Shown one piece after another: positions 6,811 through 10,660 of a stretch of DNA of 10,660 nucleotides. The DNA comes from Oscillospiraceae bacterium (GTDB taxonomy: Bacteria > Bacillota > Clostridia > Oscillospirales > UBA929), in the NCBI GenBank assembly GCA_009777685.1, contig WRLJ01000041.1, positions 1 to 10,660 of the forward strand, read 5' to 3'. A model generated the notes under the pieces. That model did not search any database and was not told the DNA's origin. It saw only the letters and a list, made by a program, of their open reading frames with translations. A program made the position numbers and the translations under genes. How positions within the stretch are numbered: the stretch's first letter is position 1; every line of letters begins with the position of its first letter.

Positions 6811-7773
6811 TCAGCCCTCTACCGCCGCGTACTCCACCCAGTCCTCAAACACGCCCCCCGCCGGAACCTCCAGCAGGTGCGCCTCCCGGACAAAGCCCTT
6901 GGCGTGCAGGTTAAACGCATCTGTCGAGCAGGTCTGATGCTCGACGCAGAAATACGGCTTGCCCGGCGGCGTGAACACCACAAAATGCGTAAACGACGGC
7001 CCGGCGTCCAGCTCCGTGCGGAAGGCCTCGCCGTCGTAGGTAATCACGGCCTTTTGGCCCATGGCCCGCAGAAATACGTCGTCCAGGCGCAGCGCGCCCA
7101 GCGCCTGGCCCGCGCGCAGGTCATAGCCCCCCTCCACGGGGGCTGTTTCTCCGGTCGGCAGCAGGGCGGCGGTGGCGATCATGCGCGTATCCGCCGGGAC
7201 CTCCACGCGCGTGCCCGCGTCTCCGCCCAGGCGCGTAAAGTACGGGTGGATGCCCAGGCCGAACGGGACCGGCGTATCGCCGGGGTTCTCGATGGCGAAA
7301 TCCACGCGCAGGCGGCCCGGCGTCAGCGTATACGTCACGAAAAACCGATGCGCAAACGGGAACCGCGCGTGAGCGGGCGACCCGGGGGCAAAGTCCAGCT
7401 GGCAGCGGACGGACGCCTGCCCGCCGTCGGCGCGCAGGCTCTCGACGGTAAACGTCTCCCCGAAAGCCACGCCGTGCATATAGGCGTTCGGCGCGGTGCT
7501 GTAAGGGTGGCGGTAGGTCTTGCCGTTGTAGGTGTAGCGGTTGTCCGTCATGCGGTTGGGGAACGGGTAGAGCAGAAACGCGCCGGTGTACCGGCTTTGG
7601 GCCAAAACGTCCGGCTCAAAGTCGATGATAGGCCGCCCGTTATAGGTCAGGCGGCAGAGGTTGGCGCCCAGCGGCGGCGAAACCAGCGCCTCCGTCTCGG
7701 CGCCGTCTCCGGCGCAGCGCAGCCGCAGAAACGGGAAGCCTCCGGTGATGACGTGGTCAACGCGGGTGGTCAT
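6811..7773 (-). CDS. galM: Aldose 1-epimerase (GalM-like mutarotase)
   Basis: A 320-residue cytoplasmic beta-sandwich enzyme that interconverts alpha and beta anomers of aldoses. Catalytic residues of the family are visible: the acid H176 in FGLGIHPYF, the base E278 in YFCVEHQTCSTDAFN, and the substrate-binding pair NR (73-74) in YPFPNRM, with H100 in AYMHGVAF. The length is slightly below the usual 330-350 residues, but both ends look complete. The ATG has AGGAGG about 8 nt upstream. It lies downstream of uxaC on the same strand, 280 bp away, so it may be read from the uxaC promoter, but the repeat element between them could weaken or end that transcript. Some relatives act on other sugars or sugar phosphates, so the exact substrate is open; next to uxaC a role in sugar or uronate utilisation is likely. 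Confidence 0.88.
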   Translation of the reverse strand: MTTRVDHVITGGFPFLRLRCAGDGAETEALVSPPLGANLCRLTYNGRPIIDFEPDVLAQSRYTGAFLLYPFPNRMTDNRYTYNGKTYRHPYSTAPNAYMHGVAFGETFTVESLRADGGQASVRCQLDFAPGSPAHARFPFAHRFFVTYTLTPGRLRVDFAIENPGDTPVPFGLGIHPYFTRLGGDAGTRVEVPADTRMIATAALLPTGETAPVEGGYDLRAGQALGALRLDDVFLRAMGQKAVITYDGEAFRTELDAGPSFTHFVVFTPPGKPYFCVEHQTCSTDAFNLHAKGFVREAHLLEVPAGGVFEDWVEYAAVEG

Positions 7774-7904
7774 GTCAGCATCCTCCTTTTTTGTAGGGGA
7801 CGCACACCGGGCGTCCCGTCCCCTGGGGCGTCCCCGGGCGTCCCGTCTCCGGGCTTAATTCGATAAACGAGTACGCCGCGTCATCTGATAAAACATGACG
7901 TATG

Positions 7905-7957
7905 TGTAGGGACGCCATATATGGCGTCCGTGGGCGACCGGGACGGTCGCCCCTACA
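7905..7957. repeat. 53-bp three-way-junction palindrome
   Basis: An outer stem TGTAG (7905-7909) pairs with CTACA (7953-7957). Inside it are a perfect 20-nt palindrome, GGACGCCATATATGGCGTCC (7910-7929), and a perfect 8-bp hairpin, GGGCGACC (7932-7939) with GGTCGCCC (7945-7952), loop GGGAC. Nearly every base takes part in pairing, so the single strand could fold as a cloverleaf-like three-way junction. I recall similar TGTAGGGGCGACC...GGTCGCCCCTACA units as dispersed repeats in gut Clostridia. It is nested inside the larger inverted repeat. Confidence 0.75.
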
Positions 7958-7987
7958 AACGGCGTAAACTTTTAGATGTTACGGTGT

Positions 7988-8037
7988 ACGGGACGTTTGA
8001 GGCGGTAAACGGGACGTTTGGGGCGGTACACGGGACG
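7988..8037. repeat. 21-bp tandem repeat, about 2.4 units
   Basis: ACGGGACGTTT begins at 7988 and 8009, and ACGGGACG begins again at 8030, a strict 21-bp period. The intervening parts GAGGCGGTAA and GGGGCGGTAC are near copies. The third, partial unit runs straight into the right inverted-repeat arm of the composite element, so the array may have grown by slippage at that end. Confidence 0.7.
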
Positions 8038-8053
8038 CCCGGGTGTGCGTCCC

Positions 8054-9487
8054 CTACAGATCACTGCGATTGCCTATTGTGTCCAGCCGGAAAAAGCGCA
8101 GGGTGTTGTAATAGCTGATGTCCTCCGCCAGTCCGGACAGCGCCTCCCCCTCCGCCGGGTACTCGCCGCCCTCGGCCAAATTTCCCAGGAAATTGCACAG
8201 GATGCGGCGGAAATACTCGTGCCGCGGATAGCTCAGCAAGCTGCGGCTGTCGGTCAGCATCCCCGTAAACGCGCCCAGCAGGCCGCCCGCCGCGAAGTCG
8301 GACAGCTGCTTTTCCATACCGGGCTTATGGTCGTTAAACCACCAGGCCGGGCCGGGCTGTACCCGTCCGGGGCACGGCGCGTCGGCGTTGAAGCACCCGG
8401 CGACGGTCATCAGGGTTTCGTTGTCGGCGGGGTTGAGGCTGTACAGAATCGTGCGCGGCAGGCGGCCCGCCGCGTTCATGCGGTCCAGCAGGGCCGCCAT
8501 GCGCTCCGGGCGGCTGCCGGCGTTGACGCAGTCAAAGCCCGTGTCGGGGCCGAGGCGCGCGTAGGCGGAATTGTTGTCGCGCAGGCATCCGAAGTGCAGC
8601 TGCATCACCCAGTCCAGCCGCGCGTAGTCCTCCGCCAGCGCGCACAGGACGGCCGTGCGGAATTTCGCGCCGTCCAGCGGCGGGACGGGCCGGCCCTCGC
8701 GCCCGGCCTGGAAAATGTCCTCCAGCTCCGGCCGCCCGGCCGCCTCGCACAGGCCGTACTCCAGCGCGTGGTCGGACACGCGGCCGCCGCGCTCGTTAAA
8801 ATAAAGAACGCGCTGTTTCAGCGCCTCAATCAGCGTGTCAAAGGAGACGATCTCCAGGCCCGCCGCCGTGCCGAGGCGGTCCAGATACGCCGCGAAATCC
8901 GGCTTTTCGATATTCATGGCCTTGTCGGGCCGGAACGACGGCAGCACGCGCGTCCGGAAGGTCCCGTCCCGCCGGAGGCGGTCGTGCCATTCCAGCGTGT
9001 CGGCGGGGTCGTCGGTGGTGCAGAGAACCTCCACGCGGGAGCGCTCAAGGATGCCGCGCGCGCTCATGTCCGGCCCGCGCAGGCGCTCGTTGCAGCGGTC
9101 GTAGACGGCGTCGGCGTTCCGCGCGTCCAGCGGCGCCCCGATCCCGAAGTACCGCCGCAGCTCCAGGTGGGACCAGTGGTAGAGCGGATTGCCGGCGGCG
9201 CGCGGCAGGGCTTGGGCATAGCGGCGGAACACGGTCCGCGGGTCGCTTCCCAGCGCGCCGGTGATCTCGCGCTCCGGCACGCCGGCGGCGCGCATCAGCC
9301 GCCATTTATAGTGGTCCCCGCCCAGCCACAGCGCCGTGATGTTGTCATACCGCCGGTCCTCGGCGATGGCGCGGGGGTCGATGTGGCAGTGGTAATCCAG
9401 AATGGGCAGCGGGGCCGCGTGCTGATGGTAGAGCGTCTGGGCGGTTGGGGTTTGCAGCAGGAAATCGTCGTCCATAAAGGGCTTCAT
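8054..9487 (-). CDS. uxaC: Glucuronate (uronate) isomerase UxaC
   Basis: A 477-residue member of the amidohydrolase-like uronate isomerase family, close to the usual length of about 465-475. It converts D-glucuronate to D-fructuronate and D-galacturonate to D-tagaturonate, the first cytoplasmic step of pectin and glucuronide breakdown. The opening MKPFMDDDFLLQTPTAQTLY, the metal-binding DYHCH (H33, H35), GDHYKWRLMRAAGV (57-70), NPLYHWSHLELRRYFGI (100-116) and CTTDDPADTLEWH (156-168) are all hallmark blocks. GGGAGG lies about 8 nt before the ATG. The C-terminus should end around DISYYNTLRFFRL; the extra DTIGNRSDL looks non-conserved, and the TAG stop lies inside the terminal arm of the repeat at 7792-8058. 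No other uronate genes (uxaA, uxaB, uxuA, uxuB) are in the window. Confidence 0.96.
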   Translation of the reverse strand: MKPFMDDDFLLQTPTAQTLYHQHAAPLPILDYHCHIDPRAIAEDRRYDNITALWLGGDHYKWRLMRAAGVPEREITGALGSDPRTVFRRYAQALPRAAGNPLYHWSHLELRRYFGIGAPLDARNADAVYDRCNERLRGPDMSARGILERSRVEVLCTTDDPADTLEWHDRLRRDGTFRTRVLPSFRPDKAMNIEKPDFAAYLDRLGTAAGLEIVSFDTLIEALKQRVLYFNERGGRVSDHALEYGLCEAAGRPELEDIFQAGREGRPVPPLDGAKFRTAVLCALAEDYARLDWVMQLHFGCLRDNNSAYARLGPDTGFDCVNAGSRPERMAALLDRMNAAGRLPRTILYSLNPADNETLMTVAGCFNADAPCPGRVQPGPAWWFNDHKPGMEKQLSDFAAGGLLGAFTGMLTDSRSLLSYPRHEYFRRILCNFLGNLAEGGEYPAEGEALSGLAEDISYYNTLRFFRLDTIGNRSDL

Positions 9488-9528
9488 GGCGGAATCCTCC
9501 CTTGGGGGTCAAGAATGGGGGATGCCGG

Positions 9529-9558
9529 TATGATATCATATCCGGGGTTTGGATTCAA
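9529..9558 (-). promoter_or_regulatory. Probable uxaC promoter with palindromic operator
   Basis: Read on the - strand, TTGAAT (9558-9553) lies 17 bp from TATCAT (9535-9530), a fair SigA-type pair, giving a leader of about 35 nt before the uxaC ATG. The -10 box is embedded in a perfect 12-nt palindrome, TATGATATCATA (9529-9540), flanked by near-symmetric CCGG and TCCGG. A repressor bound there would block the -10. It is not the classic GntR-type ExuR/UxuR operator of enterobacteria. The -10 alone is well matched; the -35 has two mismatches. Confidence 0.5.
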
Positions 9559-9583
9559 GACGATTCGGTGGGCGGTTCACGTA

Positions 9584-9609
9584 AAAAAGCGCGGTTTCCC
9601 GCGCTTTTT
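9584..9609 (-). terminator. Intrinsic terminator after the toxin-antitoxin module
   Basis: AAAAAGCGCGG (9584-9594) pairs with CCGCGCTTTTT (9599-9609) around a 4-nt loop. On the - strand the GC stem is followed by a run of six T. It lies two bases past the antitoxin stop and ahead of the uxaC promoter, so it insulates uxaC from the module. The A/T-symmetric stem could also work in the + direction. Confidence 0.88.
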
Positions 9610-9611
9610 CG

Positions 9612-9896
9612 TTATTCGTGGATCGGCAGGAACTCAAGCCGGAGTTTCATGTCCATTGCCGCCGCCAGCCTTTGCAGGGTCTTCAGCGACGGATTGCCGC
9701 CGCCCTTTTCCAGTTTGCTGATATCCCCCTGTGCCATGCCGGTCCTTTCAGCAAGCTCTTTTTGCGTGAGCCCCGAGTTTTTCCGGGCGTCTATCATCGC
9801 CTGAATGATGGCAAACTCCGGAGCAAGAGCTTCGTACTCTGCGCGAAATCCCGGTTCTTCCAGTCTGTTCGCCAGCGCGTCCTCAAAGGTTCTCAC
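9612..9896 (-). CDS. XRE-family HTH antitoxin (HigA-like)
   Basis: A 94-residue protein with a helix-turn-helix domain of the Cro/C1 (HTH_3) type at about residues 33-85: the SGLTQKELAERTGMAQGDISKLEKG core is textbook. The N-terminal 30 residues (FEDALANRLEEPGFRAEYEALAPEF) match antitoxins paired with Gp49/HigB-like toxins. As an antitoxin it should bind and neutralise the toxin encoded just upstream and repress the shared promoter. The start is GTG at 9896, with a strong AAGGAGG (9912-9906) 9 nt upstream, and it overlaps the toxin gene end by 14 bp, so translation is coupled. The stop is followed at once by an intrinsic terminator. A stand-alone regulator is the alternative, but the overlap with a toxin-like gene makes that unlikely. 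Confidence 0.9.
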   Translation of the reverse strand: MRTFEDALANRLEEPGFRAEYEALAPEFAIIQAMIDARKNSGLTQKELAERTGMAQGDISKLEKGGGNPSLKTLQRLAAAMDMKLRLEFLPIHE

Positions 9897-10257
9897 CGTG
9901 GTTTGCCTCCTTTTCTAAATGTTCCTTCCGGTATGCTTTTGCCGTTTCAATCTCTGAACGCGGCGTTTTCTGCGTTTTCTTGATAAACCCGTTCGTAAGC
10001 ACGATCATTCGCCTGACCATAAAAAAATACATAACCCGCGTGATATTGGAGCCATGCCTGGCCCGAAGCTCGAAAATGCCGTCTTCCAGGTGCTTTGAAT
10101 ACGGCTCCCTCAGTTCCGGCCCGTTCTCTGATATCATTGTGATCAGACGGTAGATTTTGGCCGACATCTTATCGTCGAGCGAATTGATGAAATCCTCCGC
10201 CGGACAGTCTCCGCTGCCCTTCTCAAAAAATATCACTTGATAATTCGGCACATCCAC
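9883..10257 (-). CDS. Type II toxin, RelE/HigB-like (phage Gp49-like family)
   Basis: A 124-residue protein of the RelE/ParE fold, phage-derived Gp49-like/HigB branch. These toxins are usually ribosome-dependent mRNA endonucleases. The typical blocks are a helical pair (about 20-45), HLEDGIFELRARHGSNITRVMYFF (about 56-79), a hydrophobic strand RRMIVLTNGFIKKTQKTP (about 82-99) and the closing SEIETAKAYRKEH. Basic residues R65, R67, R74 and K93-K97 are where family members place catalytic or RNA-binding side chains. The toxin-first order fits the HigBA type. The start is GTG at 10257 with only a weak ribosome binding site; GTG at 10251 is an in-frame alternative. The gene is visibly less GC-rich than its neighbours (29 of 60 bases G or C at 9961-10020, against 44 of 60 at 9121-9180 in uxaC), suggesting transfer. 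Confidence 0.88.
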   Translation of the reverse strand: MDVPNYQVIFFEKGSGDCPAEDFINSLDDKMSAKIYRLITMISENGPELREPYSKHLEDGIFELRARHGSNITRVMYFFMVRRMIVLTNGFIKKTQKTPRSEIETAKAYRKEHLEKEANHGENL

Positions 10258-10283
10258 ACCATCTTTGCATGAGTTATTCTATC

Positions 10284-10315
10284 CATAGAATATAGGATAT
10301 ATTCTATGTTGTCAA
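10284..10315 (-). promoter_or_regulatory. Toxin-antitoxin promoter with autoregulatory operator
   Basis: On the - strand, a perfect TTGACA (10315-10310) is followed after 17 bp by TATTCT (10292-10287). A perfect inverted repeat, CATAGAATATA (10284-10294) with TATATTCTATG (10298-10308) around 3 nt, covers the spacer and the -10. A further half-site, ATAGAAT read on the - strand, lies downstream at about 10275-10281. This is the expected position for the antitoxin to repress its own operon. The toxin start codon is about 25 nt past the predicted transcription start. Confidence 0.8.
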
Positions 10316-10347
10316 GGGAAATCGAAAATATTTTTAACGAATTTCCC
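10316..10347. repeat. AT-rich imperfect inverted repeat beside the toxin promoter
   Basis: GGGAAAT (10316-10322) pairs with ATTTCCC (10341-10347), with an A/T-rich interior containing AAAATATTTTT. It directly abuts the -35 box of the toxin promoter, so the A/T tract could serve as an UP element. It also lies downstream of the acyl-CoA synthetase stop, but the long loop and lack of a T-run make a terminator unlikely. Confidence 0.35.
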
Positions 10348-10365
10348 CACAGAATGTCCGGCGGC

Positions 10366-10660
10366 CTACCCTTCGATCTCCAGCGTGTCCGAGGCTGTTT
10401 CCCGCAGCTTGTATTTTTGTATTTTGCCGCTGGCGGTCATCGGGAACGCCTCGCAGAACAGCACATAGCTGGGGATTTTGTGGCGGCTCATGCGCTGGCG
10501 GACATAGTCCTTCACGCCCTCCTCGTCCAACGCCGCCCCCCCGGCGGCAATCACGAACGCGCAGACCTCCTCGCCGAACTTGCGGCTGGGCACGCCGACC
10601 ACCTGCACGTCCTTGATCTGCGGGTGCGTGTACAGCAGCTCCTCGATCTCGCGCGGGTAG
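10366..10660 (-). CDS. Acyl-CoA synthetase (AMP-forming), C-terminal part
   Basis: Only the last 97 codons of this gene lie in the window; it continues past the right edge. The segment is the C-terminal lid domain of the ANL adenylating superfamily, starting within the YPREIEELLYTHPQIKDVQVVGVP block and including the flexible-lysine motif FPMTASGKIQKYKLRE; the lysine in SGKIQK is the residue that acts in the adenylation step. These enzymes activate a fatty or other carboxylic acid to acyl-AMP and then acyl-CoA. The YPREIEE...THPQIKDVQVVGVPS wording is like medium/long-chain fatty-acid CoA ligases, but the substrate pocket is outside the window. The stop TAG is at 10368-10366. No clear terminator follows before the toxin-antitoxin promoter. 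Confidence 0.92.
   Translation of the reverse strand, partial: YPREIEELLYTHPQIKDVQVVGVPSRKFGEEVCAFVIAAGGAALDEEGVKDYVRQRMSRHKIPSYVLFCEAFPMTASGKIQKYKLRETASDTLEIEG

Larger units (their letters stand above)
7792..8058. repeat. 267-bp composite element with 27/28-bp terminal inverted repeats
   Basis: The left end (7792-7818) begins TGTAGGGGACGCACACCGGG and the right end (8031-8058) is its reverse complement apart from one extra G, closing with GTGCGTCCCCTACA. Between the arms lie GC-rich GGGCGTCCCGTC direct repeats (7809-7820 and 7836-7847), a more AT-rich core with a CGTCAT/ATGACG inverted pair (7879-7884, 7895-7900), a 53-bp palindromic subelement and a 21-bp tandem repeat. It fills nearly the whole gap between uxaC and galM and encodes no protein I can support. 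The layout resembles a MITE or a nest of REP-like units, but no target-site duplication was confirmed. The right arm supplies the uxaC stop (TAG at 8056-8054). Confidence 0.75.

Noticed and set aside
6877..7866. A 329-codon + strand frame opposite the epimerase
   Set aside because: The - strand frame carries the catalytic His and Glu motifs of GalM; the + frame is arginine/alanine-rich without any family signature.
7792..8058. CRISPR array
   Set aside because: The 21-bp units are contiguous and not separated by unique spacers, and the rest are inverted repeats; no cas gene is present.
7921..8118. Small + strand frame inside the repeat element
   Set aside because: It consists of repeat sequence and the antisense end of uxaC; no ribosome binding site or protein family is visible.
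8018..9721. A 567-codon + strand frame opposite uxaC
   Set aside because: UxaC on the - strand is unmistakable. This frame begins inside the repeat element and runs into the terminator and antitoxin region.

Overview
The window looks like chromosomal DNA from a GC-rich, low-oxygen Gram-positive bacterium of the Clostridia (Oscillospiraceae/Eubacteriales-like). This is an inference from four things: strong AAAGGAGG-type ribosome binding sites, a Clostridia-type MurJ N-terminus, an AlgI/AlgX-like acetylation pair ending in the usual Firmicutes FIYFRF tail, and TGTAGGGG...CCCCTACA intergenic repeats of a kind I recall from gut Clostridia. No rRNA, tRNA, CRISPR array or transposase gene was seen.

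Left and centre (230-6795, + strand): a near-consensus SigA-type promoter (TTGACA, 17 bp, TACAAT) drives what appears to be one six-gene operon. The genes are a MurJ-family lipid-linked glycan flippase, the tRNA adenosine deaminase TadA, a sensor kinase, an OmpR-type response regulator, a membrane-bound O-acyltransferase (MBOAT) and an AlgX/DHHW-like SGNH acetyltransferase. The first four genes overlap or nearly touch. The last two form a classic two-part machine for O-acetylating an exported polysaccharide. The set reads as an envelope or exopolysaccharide unit with its own regulator and a housekeeping tRNA-editing gene embedded in it.

Right centre (6811-9487, - strand): uxaC (uronate isomerase) is followed by an aldose 1-epimerase, so this is a sugar and uronic-acid catabolic unit transcribed leftward and convergent with the acetylation operon. 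Between the two genes lies a 267-bp composite repeat (7792-8058) with long terminal inverted repeats. It contains a 53-bp three-way-junction palindrome and a 21-bp tandem repeat. Its right arm supplies the stop codon of uxaC.

Right end (9584-10347, - strand): a compact type II toxin-antitoxin module of HigB/HigA type, toxin first, is visibly less GC-rich than its neighbours. It has a promoter whose spacer and -10 carry a perfect 11-3-11 inverted repeat (probable autoregulatory operator), and an intrinsic terminator follows it. The window ends inside the C-terminal domain of an acyl-CoA synthetase (- strand).

The first 229 bases hold no supported gene, only GC-rich hairpins and a degraded copy of the same repeat family. 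No wholly new protein system is evident. The most unusual features are the composite repeat and the make-up of the six-gene operon.
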